Shown here one piece after another: positions 7,778-15,934 of a stretch of 64,000 nt of DNA. The stretch lies in contig NZ_CANMUA010000007.1 in NCBI RefSeq assembly GCF_947500995.1, forward strand, positions 186,001 through 250,000, written 5' to 3'. The DNA comes from an uncultured Serinicoccus sp. (GTDB lineage: Bacteria > Actinomycetota > Actinomycetes > Actinomycetales > Dermatophilaceae). The stretch's first letter is position 1; each line of letters opens with the position of its first letter. The notes below the pieces were generated by a model that was given only the letters and a program-made list of their open reading frames with translations, was not told the DNA's origin and searched no databases. Position numbers and translations under genes: made by a program.

Positions 7778-10700
7778 CGTTCGCGGCCCTCGGGCTGCAA
7801 CGGACAGGCGAACCGCGCCGGGCACCGGCGGCAGGCCCGCTCCTGGTCCCACGCGGTGAACTCGGCCCCGGCCATGCGCGTGGCGGCGTCCTGGATCGTG
7901 GACAGTGCCCACTGGGGGTCGTCCGCGGAGGTCAACGGCGGTTGCGACCGCTCGACCGTGCCCGACGCCCCCAGCTGCACGAGCCGGGCGCCTCCGCTCG
8001 CGGCACCCAGGTCGGCGAAGGCCCCGTGCGACACCGCGACCTGGTATGCCGCGAGCTGGGCGTGCCGGTCCACGTCCGCCCGAGGGACGGGGGTGCGCCC
8101 CGTCTTGAGGTCGGCGACGACGAGCGCACCGTCGGCCTGCCGTTCGAGGCGGTCCACCGCTCCCGTCAGCCGGGGCTCCCGGGCGCCCTCACCCTCCCCC
8201 GGTGGCAGCGCCACCGACAGGTCCAGCTCGGCACCCACGAGCTCGCGCCCGGCGGCCCGGGCGTCGCGGACGTAGGAGACGTAGCGCTCCAGCATGCGGT
8301 GCGCGTCCTGGCGGGTGCGGTCCGAGACCCATCCGTCGACGAGCCCCAGGTCCGCCCACCGGCGGTCCAGCTCGGCGACCAGCTCGCCGGCCGGAGCGTC
8401 GGGCCGGGTGGCGACGATGTCGTGCACCAGGGTCCCCAACGCAGCGCCGGAGGCCTCCCCGGTCTCGGCCCCCCTCGAGGTGAGGAACCACCTCAGCTCG
8501 CAGTCCAGGAACGTCTGCAGCCGGGACGGGGAGACACGGACCGGCCCCTCCGGCTGGACGGGCGACGTGCTGGACAGCTCGCGCAGGTCCCACCACGCCG
8601 CCGGGTCGGCCCCCGGCACCTGCTCACGTGCCAGCCGCACCAGCAGCTCGACGGCCGCCGTCCGGGCGGGCCGGTCGCCGTCGCGGTGGGCCCGGACGGC
8701 GGTGCGGCGCAGCTCACCGGCCAGGCCGCGCAGGGTGAGGGGCGGCGGCACCTCCACCGGGGGGCGGTCCCGGAACCCGGGGTCGACGAGGTCCAGCAGG
8801 GCGGAGGGCTGGTCGTCGGTGCTGGCCGTGGCCGTCACCAGCACCTCCTCCTGGGCACGGGTCAGCGCGACGTGGAACTGGCGCAGCTCGTCCGAGCGCA
8901 CGGCGGCCTGGGCGTGCCGCCACGCCTCGGTGCCCGTCACCGGACGGCCCTCGACAGCGGCCACCAGCGCCTGGGACCCCAGCAGCGAGTCCCGCAGGCG
9001 GAGGTCCGGCCAGACCCCCTCCTGCACCCCGACGACGGCGACCCGGCGCCACCGGCGGCCGGCCGCCGAGTGAGGGGTGAGGATCTCCACGGCAGCGGGC
9101 TGCTGGCCCCCCACCACCAGCGTGTCGGCGGCGACCTCCGCCCCCCGCACGGTGTCGAGGAAGGTCCTGGCCCGGGCCCCCGGGAGCCGGTCCACGTGGT
9201 CCTCCGCCGCGGCGAACAGGACGAGGACCGCGTCGAGGTCGCGGTCGGCCCGCGCACCCAACGGCCCTCCGGCAAGCGCCTGACGGGACCACGTCCTCGC
9301 GAGCCCGCTCCGGGCCCAGAGCGCCCAGAGGACCTCGTCCGGCCCCGGGAGGCCAGGCACACCGCGCGGTCGGTGCTCGGTCGCGGGAGTCGCCTCCGAC
9401 GCCTCGCCCCGCACGGTCGCCACCACGACGTCGCGTCCGGCCTGCAGGATCTCCGCCACCCGTCGCAGGGCCTGCAGCTCGACGGGGACGTCGTGCGGGG
9501 CCTGCCGTCGCAGGTCCGGGTCGCCGAGGCGCAGGGCCAGCAGCTCGTCCGCACCCCGGCTCCCGCCCTCGGCCAGCTCGGCGGCCCGGACCTGCCTGCG
9601 CAACCGGCGCAGCCCCACCGGGTCCAGCCCCCCCAGGGGGCCGGTCAACAGGTCGACGGCCTCCTGCGGGGCGAGGGACCACCCCGGGTCGTCGTCGCCC
9701 CCCCGGGTCACCACGTCCAGGGCCAGGAGCAGCGGACGCACGGCAGGGTCCGACCCGAGCGGCACCGACGAGCGGTCCGCCCGCACGGGGACGCCCCCGG
9801 ACGCGAGCGCCCGGCGGAGAGTGGCCTGCTGCGCGCGGCTGCGGGCCACCACGGCGAGCTCCTGCCACGGCACCCCGTCGAGGAGGTGCGCCTGTCGCAG
9901 CCACCGGGCCACCAGCGCCGCCTCCTGGGCCGAGCTGCGGGTCACGTGGACCCGGACCGCCCCCGGGCGCTCACCGTGGGCGGGTCGGCGCTGGCCTGCA
10001 GCACCCACCACGCCGATGCGCTCGGCCACCCGGTCGGCCGCCCGTCCGACGTCGCCGTCCACACCGTGCTGGGTGCCCAGGGTCAGGGTCGTCGGCCCTG
10101 CGGCTCCCGACCAGCGACGGGCCAGCGCCAGGAAGGCGCCCGGGACCGCACCGCGGAAGCCCTGGACGGCGGAGTCGGGATCACCCACGAGCACGCTGTC
10201 CACCCCAGGGGGGCGCACCGCGTCGAGCAGGCGGGCCGCGGACGCGGTGAGCTCCTGCGCGTCGTCGACCAGGAGGGCCCCCACCCGGCGGTGCACCAGG
10301 GCGCGGAGGTCGGGGTCGCTCTCCAGCGCCTCCGCCGCGGCCGTGGTGATCCAGGCGGGGTCGTAGCTGCCCGGCTGCGCGAGCGCGGTGACCTGGTCGT
10401 ACTCCTCCAGCACCGCTCCAGCGCACGCCCACTCCGGCCGGTCGTGGGCCTGCGCGAGGACCTCGAGGTCCTCGCGTCCCACGCCGTGCTCGACCGCACG
10501 CATGAGCAGGTCGCGCAGCTGGGCCCGGAACCCGTCCGTGCGGCGGGCCCGGTCGAGCTCCTCGGGCCAGGGCGGGCCGCCACCGTCCGCCTCGTGCCCC
10601 GCGAGCAGCTCGCGCAGCACGGCGTCCTGCTCGGCCCCCGAGATCAACCGCGGCATCGGCCCGTCCTCCCGTGCCGCGGACAGCCGCAGCACGGAGAACG

Positions 10701-10989
10701 CCAGGGATGCGGCGGTCCGCGCGAGCGGCTCGGTGTGGGTGGTGGCGAGGTCCTGGCCGATGTGAGCGCGCAGGCGGCCGGCCCCCTGCCGGGTCGCGGC
10801 GACGACGAGGCAGCGGTCCGGCTCCAGCCCCTCGCGCAGCCGGGCCTGCGCCTGGGCGACGACGACGGTGCTGCGGCCGGTCCCGGGGGCCCCCAGGACG
10901 AGGAGCACGCCGCCGCGGTGCTCCACGGCGCGACGCTGGTCCGGGTCGTCGACCGGCGGTCTCGGCGGGGCGGTCTGCGGTCGAGCCAT
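7774..10989 (-). CDS. adnA: AdnA-like helicase-nuclease subunit with degenerate motor
   Basis: 1071 residues (mycobacterial AdnA is ~1045). The N-terminal UvrD-like motor is degenerate: the P-loop reads VLGAPGTGRST (32-42), with Arg in place of the Walker A Lys, and the Walker B region reads LLVDDAQELT. The C-terminal domain is a PD-(D/E)XK nuclease with GAVDRLERQ and VVADLKTGRTP. It also has Fe-S cluster cysteines: one in FLDCELRWF and a cluster in ACRRCPARFACP at the extreme C-terminus, as in AddB. Start ATG 10989 follows a short divergent gap with a tetR gene. It forms a GTGA-coupled operon with adnB. The AdnA/AdnB assignment rests on order, domain content and the degenerate motor. Confidence 0.9.
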   Translation of the reverse strand: MARPQTAPPRPPVDDPDQRRAVEHRGGVLLVLGAPGTGRSTVVVAQAQARLREGLEPDRCLVVAATRQGAGRLRAHIGQDLATTHTEPLARTAASLAFSVLRLSAAREDGPMPRLISGAEQDAVLRELLAGHEADGGGPPWPEELDRARRTDGFRAQLRDLLMRAVEHGVGREDLEVLAQAHDRPEWACAGAVLEEYDQVTALAQPGSYDPAWITTAAAEALESDPDLRALVHRRVGALLVDDAQELTASAARLLDAVRPPGVDSVLVGDPDSAVQGFRGAVPGAFLALARRWSGAAGPTTLTLGTQHGVDGDVGRAADRVAERIGVVGAAGQRRPAHGERPGAVRVHVTRSSAQEAALVARWLRQAHLLDGVPWQELAVVARSRAQQATLRRALASGGVPVRADRSSVPLGSDPAVRPLLLALDVVTRGGDDDPGWSLAPQEAVDLLTGPLGGLDPVGLRRLRRQVRAAELAEGGSRGADELLALRLGDPDLRRQAPHDVPVELQALRRVAEILQAGRDVVVATVRGEASEATPATEHRPRGVPGLPGPDEVLWALWARSGLARTWSRQALAGGPLGARADRDLDAVLVLFAAAEDHVDRLPGARARTFLDTVRGAEVAADTLVVGGQQPAAVEILTPHSAAGRRWRRVAVVGVQEGVWPDLRLRDSLLGSQALVAAVEGRPVTGTEAWRHAQAAVRSDELRQFHVALTRAQEEVLVTATASTDDQPSALLDLVDPGFRDRPPVEVPPPLTLRGLAGELRRTAVRAHRDGDRPARTAAVELLVRLAREQVPGADPAAWWDLRELSSTSPVQPEGPVRVSPSRLQTFLDCELRWFLTSRGAETGEASGAALGTLVHDIVATRPDAPAGELVAELDRRWADLGLVDGWVSDRTRQDAHRMLERYVSYVRDARAAGRELVGAELDLSVALPPGEGEGAREPRLTGAVDRLERQADGALVVADLKTGRTPVPRADVDRHAQLAAYQVAVSHGAFADLGAASGGARLVQLGASGTVERSQPPLTSADDPQWALSTIQDAATRMAGAEFTAWDQERACRRCPARFACPLQPEGRER

Positions 10990-11044
10990 GGGGCCATCAC
11001 ATCACCCGGTGCCGACAGACCGCCCCCGCGCGGTCCGGTGGGCC

Positions 11045-11050
11045 TACGAT
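11045..11050 (+). promoter_or_regulatory. -10 box (TACGAT) of the tetR gene
   Basis: TACGAT lies 26 nt before the GTG at 11077, giving a short leader that contains a good ribosome site (AGAAGGAGGG, 11061-11070). Confidence 0.55.
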
Positions 11051-11076
11051 GGGAGGATCGAGAAGGAGGGAGCCCC

Positions 11077-11715
11077 GTGACCAGCCCCCTGACCCCCGAA
11101 CGACGAGTGCGCCTGCCCCGAGGGGAGCGCCGGGCCCAGCTGCTCGGCGCCGCCCTGGAGGCGTTCGCCGAGTCCGGGTACCACGCCACCGCCATGGACG
11201 ACATCGCCGACCGTGCCGGGGTCAGCAAACCGGTGCTCTACCAGCACTTCGACAGCAAGCTCGACCTGTACGTCGCGATCGCGGAGTCGGTGGCCGCCGA
11301 CGTCGTCCGGCGGATCGAGGCGGCGCTCGCGTCCGACGAGGGCAACCAGGCCCGGATCTCGGGGTGCCTCAGCAGCTTCTTCGAGTTCGTCGAGCAGCCG
11401 TCGTCCGGCTATCCGGTGCTCTTCCGCTCCGACATGACGTCCGACCCCTCCGTGGCCAGCATCCTGGAGCGCACCCGCCGGGCCTGCGGTGAGTCCATGG
11501 GCCGGGTGCTGGCGGAGGAGACCGAGCTCAGCTGGGACGAGTGCGTCCTGCTCGGGACGACCATGGCCGGGATGGCGCAGGCCGCCGCCGTCGCCTGGTA
11601 CGACCGCCGAGGCAGCGTGAGCCGGGAACGCGTCCTGGAGCTGCTCTCGACCATCGCCTGGCGCGGGTTCGGCGCGGTGCCCCCGCGCGCCAGGGTGGTC
11701 TCGGTCCCGGGCTAG
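11077..11715 (+). CDS. TetR/AcrR family transcriptional regulator
   Basis: 212 residues. N-terminal helix-turn-helix at about residues 20-65: RAQLLGAALEAFAESGYHAT, then MDDIADRAGVSKPVLYQHFDSK, a textbook TetR recognition helix. The C-terminal ligand/dimer domain contains FFEFVEQP and an aromatic tail. GTG start with AGGAGG-type ribosome site 7 nt upstream. It is divergent from adnA and is followed closely by DUF3107; this TetR-DUF3107 pair near adnAB is a conserved actinobacterial arrangement (I recall Rv3208 and Rv3208A). Ligand and targets cannot be told from sequence. Confidence 0.92.
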   Translation: MTSPLTPERRVRLPRGERRAQLLGAALEAFAESGYHATAMDDIADRAGVSKPVLYQHFDSKLDLYVAIAESVAADVVRRIEAALASDEGNQARISGCLSSFFEFVEQPSSGYPVLFRSDMTSDPSVASILERTRRACGESMGRVLAEETELSWDECVLLGTTMAGMAQAAAVAWYDRRGSVSRERVLELLSTIAWRGFGAVPPRARVVSVPG

Positions 11716-11718
11716 GCT
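11713..11718 (+). promoter_or_regulatory. -10 box (TAGGCT) of the DUF3107 gene
   Basis: TAGGCT overlaps the TAG stop codon of the tetR gene and lies 58 nt before the DUF3107 start. Confidence 0.45.
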
Positions 11719-11776
11719 GGGTCGTGCCCCGCATCCGGGGTTGCACCCACTGCCACTCGACAGGGAGGAACCCACC

Positions 11777-12004
11777 GTGGAGGTCCGCATCGGAGTCCGG
11801 GACGTCGGACGCGAGGTCACCTTCGAGTCGGCGCAGACGCCGGCCGCCGTCCGCCAGGTCGTGACGGAGGCGCTCAGCGGCGACTCCGCGGTCCTCGAGC
11901 TCGAGGACGAGAAGGGTCAGACGATCATCGTGCCCACCGCGACCATCGCCTACGTCGAGATCGGTGTGCAGGAGAAGGGGCGCGTGGGCTTCGGGACCCA
12001 CTGA
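11777..12004 (+). CDS. DUF3107 family protein
   Basis: 75 residues of soluble, acidic sequence beginning VEVRIGVRDVGREVTFES and ending EIGVQEKGRVGFGTH. It matches the small actinobacterial DUF3107 family (ATP-binding protein annotation in some genomes; TB9.4/Rv3208A in M. tuberculosis as I recall it). Ribosome site AGGGAGGAA precedes the GTG by 7 nt. Position directly behind a TetR regulator is conserved, which suggests co-regulation. No biochemical function is assigned here. Confidence 0.88.
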   Translation: MEVRIGVRDVGREVTFESAQTPAAVRQVVTEALSGDSAVLELEDEKGQTIIVPTATIAYVEIGVQEKGRVGFGTH

Positions 12005-12059
12005 AGCCCGTCCGGCGGTCACGGGATCGTCACGACATGGCCTCGACCGGACGTGTCGG

Positions 12060-12089
12060 TTGGTGTTCCTGCCGCGCGATCCCTACTGT
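12060..12089 (+). promoter_or_regulatory. Possible sigma-A type promoter for the GlsB/YeaQ gene
   Basis: TTGGTG (12060-12065), 18 nt spacer, TACTGT (12084-12089), about 90 nt before the start at 12179. The leader between them is free of other genes. Confidence 0.45.
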
Positions 12090-12178
12090 GAGGGCGATCT
12101 TCGCGGGAGCGTGCTCACGCGTCGATCACCCAGAGGGCTTTCTCCTCCTGGGCTGACTTGTGCGAAAGGGTCATACCC

Positions 12179-12448
12179 ATGATCACCACCATCATCGTCG
12201 CTCTCATCGTCGGCTGCATCGTCGGCCCCCTCGCCCGGCTGATCCTGCCGGGAGACCAGAACATCTCCGTCCCCATGACCGTCCTGCTGGGCGCCGTCGG
12301 ATCGCTCATCGGCTCCTGGGTCGGGGCCAACTTCCTCGGGACCAGCGGTGCGCAGTTCAGCTTCTGGGGCCTCATCCTCGGCACGGTCTTCGCGATCGTC
12401 GCCGTGATGGGCTACATCGCGGTCACCCGCCGCAAGGCTGTGCGCTGA
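12179..12448 (+). CDS. GlsB/YeaQ/YmgE family small membrane protein
   Basis: 89 residues with three hydrophobic segments: IIVALIVGCIVGPLARLIL, a glycine-rich MTVLLGAVGSLIGSWVGANF, and FWGLILGTVFAIVAVMGYI. This matches the transglycosylase-associated/stress GlsB-YeaQ-YmgE family. The PGDQNISVPMT loop between helices 1 and 2 is typical. ATG 12179 has GAAAGGG upstream. Single-gene unit ended by tandem hairpins. Role in stress is inferred from the family only. Confidence 0.88.
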   Translation: MITTIIVALIVGCIVGPLARLILPGDQNISVPMTVLLGAVGSLIGSWVGANFLGTSGAQFSFWGLILGTVFAIVAVMGYIAVTRRKAVR

Positions 12449-12469
12449 CCGCGCGCTGACCCAGCCCGT

Positions 12470-12526
12470 CCGGACGGCGCGTCCCCCCGTGGGAGGCGCG
12501 CCGTCCGGCGCGTCCGGTCCCGGACG
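12470..12526 (+). terminator. Tandem hairpins after the GlsB/YeaQ gene
   Basis: A 12 bp perfect stem (CCGGACGGCGCG at 12470-12481 with its complement at 12497-12508) is followed at once by a second hairpin, CGTCCGG-TC-CCGGACG (12511-12526). No T-run, as common in high-GC actinobacteria. Confidence 0.65.
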
Positions 12527-12536
12527 GCCTCTCGGG

Positions 12537-12714
12537 TAGGCTGGAGGCTGTACACCGGTGCCCGGTCGGCCGTCATGCCACGATGGTCAGACGGTTGTTC
12601 GCGGGTCGGGCGAATGGCCCGGCCCCTTTCATCGCCCCAGTTCCCGATCGGCCCGGACCAGCCCGACGTCACCTCGTCGGGAGCTGGCCGCACTCACCCG
12701 ATCAGGGAGTACCC
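12537..12714 (+). promoter_or_regulatory. Promoter and long 5' leader of the DEAD-box helicase gene
   Basis: TAGGCT (12537-12542) would start transcription near 12549, leaving a leader of about 165 nt before the ATG at 12715. It contains a T-richer patch (GGTTGTTCG) and GC-rich inverted segments (for example GTCGGGCGAATGGCCCGGC). Long leaders are common for cold-shock/DEAD-box RNA helicases that regulate their own mRNA; here that is only a suggestion. Confidence 0.45.
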
Positions 12715-14238
12715 ATGCAGGAAACGCGCACGTTCGCCGACTTCGGGCTGCATCCGGACATCGTCCGGGCGCTCGCCGACGGTGGCATCACCCACCCGTT
12801 CCCCATCCAGGCGATGACGCTGCCGGTGGCGCTGTCCCGGCACGACATCATCGGCCAGGCCAAGACCGGCACCGGCAAGACCCTCGGCTTCGGCCTGCCG
12901 CTGCTGCACAACGTGGTCGCTCCGCAGGACGACGCGTTCACCGACCTGGAGAAGCCCGGCGCCCCTCAGGCCCTGGTGGTCGCCCCCACCCGTGAGCTCG
13001 CCGTCCAGGTCGCCGGCGACCTGTCCAAGGCGGCCGCCCACCGCTCGACCCGCATCCTCACCGTCTACGGCGGCCGCGCCTACGAGCCGCAGATCGAGGC
13101 GCTGAACCGCGGCGTCGAGATCGTCGTGGGTACCCCGGGTCGCCTGCTGGACCTCGCCGCCAAGGGTCACCTCACCCTCGGGCACGCCCGCACCGTCGTC
13201 CTCGACGAGGCGGACGAGATGCTCGACCTCGGCTTCCTGCCGGACGTGGAGAAGCTGCTGGCCCTGACGCCCGCCGGCCGCCAGACCATGCTGTTCTCGG
13301 CGACCATGCCCGGCGCCGTGGTCTCGCTGGCCCGTAGCTACATGACCCAGCCCACGCACATCCGTGCGGTCAGCGACGACGACGACGGCAGGCAGACCGT
13401 CGCGGCGGTCGAGCAGTTCGCCTACCGGGCCCACGCCATGGACAAGGTCGAGATGCTGGCCCGCATGCTGCAGGCCGACGGACGAGGACTCACCATCGTC
13501 TTCGCCCGGACGAAGCGGACGGCCGCCAAGGTCGCCGACGAGCTGGGCGACCGCGGTTTCGCCGCGGCCGCCATCCACGGCGACCTGGGCCAGGGGGCCA
13601 GGGAGCAGGCGTTGCGGGCCTTCCGCAGCGGCAAGGTCGACATCCTCGTGGCCACGGACGTCGCGGCCCGCGGTATCGACGTCGAGGCCGTGACCCACGT
13701 CATCAACTACCAGTGCCCGGAGGACGAGAAGACCTACCTGCACCGCATCGGCCGCACCGGCCGGGCGGGCGCGACCGGTGTCGCCGTGACCTTCGTGGAC
13801 TGGGACGACATGCCGCGGTGGGGCCTCATCAACAAGGCGCTGGACCTGGGCTACCCCGAGCCGGAGGAGACCTACTCCTCCAGCCCGCACCTCTTCGAGC
13901 AACTCGGCATCCCCGAGGGCACCCGTGGCACGCTCCCCAAGTCCGCCCGCACCCGGGCCGGCCTGGGCGCCGAGGCGGTGGAGGACATCGAGGGCACCTC
14001 GGGCCGGGAGCGGGGCGACCGGCGCGGACGCGGCCGGGGCGGCCGCTCGGGGCGCGGTGGCCAGGACGGCGGTCGGGCCGGGGCCCGCGAGGGGCACGGC
14101 CCGAGGGGCGGATCAGCAGGAGAGGGCACCGGGGGCTCGGCGCGCCGATCCAGCTCGACCGAGTCCGCGGGCTCCGGAGGCCGGCGCCGCCGTCGTCGTC
14201 GCTCGAGCGCAGGTCACGGCGAGGCGCCCAGCAGCTGA
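12715..14238 (+). CDS. DEAD-box ATP-dependent RNA helicase (RhlE/CshA-like)
   Basis: 507 residues. Q motif region FADFGLHPDIVRAL with PFPIQ; motif I AKTGTGKT; Ia PTRELAVQ; motif II VVLDEADEML; motif III FSATMP; motif V ATDVAARGIDV; motif VI HRIGRTGRAG. The last ~100 residues are Arg/Gly/Ser-rich (GRGRGGRSGRGGQ, RRRRRRRSS), a disordered RNA-binding tail. The start at ATG 12715 has GGGAG 7 nt upstream and fits the Q-motif distance; an in-frame ATG at 12583 would add a basic, proline-rich stretch within the leader. Likely roles are RNA turnover, ribosome assembly and cold adaptation. The 3' end overlaps the convergent PHP gene by 25 bp. Confidence 0.94.
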   Translation: MQETRTFADFGLHPDIVRALADGGITHPFPIQAMTLPVALSRHDIIGQAKTGTGKTLGFGLPLLHNVVAPQDDAFTDLEKPGAPQALVVAPTRELAVQVAGDLSKAAAHRSTRILTVYGGRAYEPQIEALNRGVEIVVGTPGRLLDLAAKGHLTLGHARTVVLDEADEMLDLGFLPDVEKLLALTPAGRQTMLFSATMPGAVVSLARSYMTQPTHIRAVSDDDDGRQTVAAVEQFAYRAHAMDKVEMLARMLQADGRGLTIVFARTKRTAAKVADELGDRGFAAAAIHGDLGQGAREQALRAFRSGKVDILVATDVAARGIDVEAVTHVINYQCPEDEKTYLHRIGRTGRAGATGVAVTFVDWDDMPRWGLINKALDLGYPEPEETYSSSPHLFEQLGIPEGTRGTLPKSARTRAGLGAEAVEDIEGTSGRERGDRRGRGRGGRSGRGGQDGGRAGAREGHGPRGGSAGEGTGGSARRSSSTESAGSGGRRRRRRRSSAGHGEAPSS

Positions 14239-15086
14239 CCCCCCGTCCGCTCCAGCAGGGCGGAGAGGACCCGGGGCAGCGTGGTGTGCTCGCCCAGACG
14301 GTTGGGCTTGCCCGAGCCGTGGTAGTCGCTGGACCCGGTGGGCAGCAACCCGTGACGGGTGGCGAGCCGACGGGCCAGCTCCCGTCCGGTCCCGTCGTGG
14401 TCGCGGTGGTCCACCTCGATCCCTGCGAGGCCGGCCTCGACGAGGTCGCCCAGGAGCTCGCGCGGCATGGCCCGGCCCCGGCCGGCGGCGAAGGGGTGGG
14501 CGAGCACGGCGGCCCCTCCGGCGGACCGCACCAGCCCGACGGCCGACCGTGGGTCCGGCGCGTAGTGGGCCACGTGGAAGGGGCTGCTGGAGTGCAGCAC
14601 GTCGGCGAAGGCGGCGTCGCGGTCCGCATACCTGCCGTGCCGCACGAGGACGTCGGCGATGTGCGGACGCCCCAACGAGGCGCCGGCCGAGCTCTGGTCC
14701 AGCACCTCCTCCCAGGACACCGGGAAGCCGGCCTCCGCCAACCGGTCGACCATCCTGCGCAGGCGCTCGTCCCTGCTGCGCCGGATGCGCTCCAGCTCCT
14801 CGAGCAGGGCCGGGTCGGTCGGGTCCACGAAGTAGCCGAGCAGGTGGACCGACGCGCCCCCCGCGCTGCAGGAGATCTCCAGCCCGGGCACCACCGCGAC
14901 GCCTCGCTCCCGGCCGGCCCGGTCAGCCTCCTCCCAGCCCGACACCGCATCGTGGTCGGTCAGCGCCACCACGTCCAGGCCGGACTCCTGGGCCCGGCCC
15001 ACGACCTGGGCGGGTGCCTCGGTGCCGTCGCTGTGCGTGGAGTGCACGTGCAGGTCGATCCGGGCGCTCGGCGCGAGACGGGGCAT
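14214..15086 (-). CDS. PHP-domain phosphoesterase (YciV/RNase AM-like)
   Basis: 290 residues. Metal-binding PHP motifs: IDLHVHSTHSDG at the N-terminus, LTDHDAVSGW, PGLEISC, LAHPFAAGRG, and the C-terminal GSSDYHGSG. Order and spacing match the single-domain PHP phosphatases of the YciV/TrpH group, which hydrolyse 3',5'-nucleoside bisphosphates or act as 5'-3' exoribonucleases on short RNAs. ATG 15086 is preceded by TACGGT and 6 nt, a leaderless start; a longer frame would cross the promoter. It faces the RNA helicase gene and overlaps it by 25 bp at the 3' ends. The substrate is inferred from family only. Confidence 0.88.
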   Translation of the reverse strand: MPRLAPSARIDLHVHSTHSDGTEAPAQVVGRAQESGLDVVALTDHDAVSGWEEADRAGRERGVAVVPGLEISCSAGGASVHLLGYFVDPTDPALLEELERIRRSRDERLRRMVDRLAEAGFPVSWEEVLDQSSAGASLGRPHIADVLVRHGRYADRDAAFADVLHSSSPFHVAHYAPDPRSAVGLVRSAGGAAVLAHPFAAGRGRAMPRELLGDLVEAGLAGIEVDHRDHDGTGRELARRLATRHGLLPTGSSDYHGSGKPNRLGEHTTLPRVLSALLERTGGQLLGASP

Positions 15087-15092
15087 GAGCCC

Positions 15093-15098
15093 ACCGTA
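15093..15098 (-). promoter_or_regulatory. Leaderless -10 box (TACGGT) of the PHP gene
   Basis: TACGGT, then six bases, then ATG 15086 on the minus strand. Confidence 0.6.
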
Positions 15099-15187
15099 GG
15101 CGCCGGCCCTGGACGGGCATACTGGAACCCCGATCCCCCATCTGCGCGCGCCACCGGCGCGGCCGACACGAGACACCGAGGAGAAGC

Positions 15188-15877
15188 ATGACCACGACCC
15201 GAGCCTCGCTCCGGACCGCCGGAGCCGCGACCGTGCTCGCCGTACTGGCCCTGGCCGGCTGCGCGGAGGAGGAGCCGGTCGCGGAGCCCACGGCGACCAG
15301 CACCGCGACCGACGACGCCGCGACCAGCAGCGCCCCGGAGGACGCGCAGGAGGAGACGGCCTCCGACGACGTCGCGGCGGACACGGCCACGCAGACCGAG
15401 CAGGCGGAGGCGACGAGCGAGCCGGAGGAGCTCGAGCTCAGCGCGAGCGACGGGTCCTTCACGGTCACCGTCCCGGCCGGTTGGGAGGACGCGACCTCGA
15501 CGGCGCAGGAGCAGACCGAGACGGCCGTGCTGGCGGCACGGGACGGCGAGCGGGTCGACTCCTTCTACAGCAACATCGTCATCACCCAGGAGGAGTACGT
15601 CGGCAACCTCACCTCGGCGGTGGAGAGCTCGGCGGAGCAGCTGGCCGGCGAGGACGGGGAGTACGAGCTGCTGGAGCCGGCCGAGGTGGACGGGAACCGG
15701 GCCCCGGGCTACACCCTGGTGCGCGAGGTCCAGGACGCGACCGTGCACCAGACGCAGCGCTGGGTCTCCCACGAGGGCACGCTCTACGTCGTGACGCTGT
15801 CCGCGGTGGAGAGCCAGGCCGAGGACGCCGAGCCGGTCCTCGAGGACCTGCTCGCCGGCTGGAGCTGGAACGACTGA
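15188..15877 (+). CDS. Secreted lipoprotein with LpqN/LpqT-like domain
   Basis: 229 residues. A twin-basic-free signal peptide ends in lipobox LALAGC, with the modified cysteine at residue 25. A ~60-residue Ala/Thr/Glu/Asp-rich linker follows, then a globular domain starting FTVTVPAGWED and containing YSNIVITQEEY and TLYVVTLSA. This beta-rich arrangement resembles probable lipoprotein LpqN and related PsbP-like folds of actinobacteria. ATG 15188 has GAGGAGAAG just upstream. No enzymatic motif is visible; the role at the cell surface is unknown. Confidence 0.78.
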   Translation: MTTTRASLRTAGAATVLAVLALAGCAEEEPVAEPTATSTATDDAATSSAPEDAQEETASDDVAADTATQTEQAEATSEPEELELSASDGSFTVTVPAGWEDATSTAQEQTETAVLAARDGERVDSFYSNIVITQEEYVGNLTSAVESSAEQLAGEDGEYELLEPAEVDGNRAPGYTLVREVQDATVHQTQRWVSHEGTLYVVTLSAVESQAEDAEPVLEDLLAGWSWND

Positions 15878-15887
15878 GCGCCGCACC

Positions 15888-15924
15888 GACCGCGCACGTC
15901 CAGCCCCGGCGGGCCTGCGCGGTC
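15888..15924. terminator. Hairpin between convergent lipoprotein and exporter genes
   Basis: GACCGCGCA (15888-15896) pairs with TGCGCGGTC (15916-15924) around a 19 nt GC-rich loop. It sits between two convergent stop codons and could act in both directions. Confidence 0.5.
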
Positions 15925-15934
15925 CGGCTGCCGC

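Noticed and set aside
5687-11076. Very long plus-strand open frames opposite adnB and adnA
   Set aside because: Shadow frames with no recognisable domain. Only the last part, from 11077, is a real gene (TetR).
12583-12714. In-frame upstream extension or small ORF in the helicase leader
   Set aside because: Proline/arginine-rich with no family support; ATG 12715 has a ribosome site and the correct Q-motif distance.
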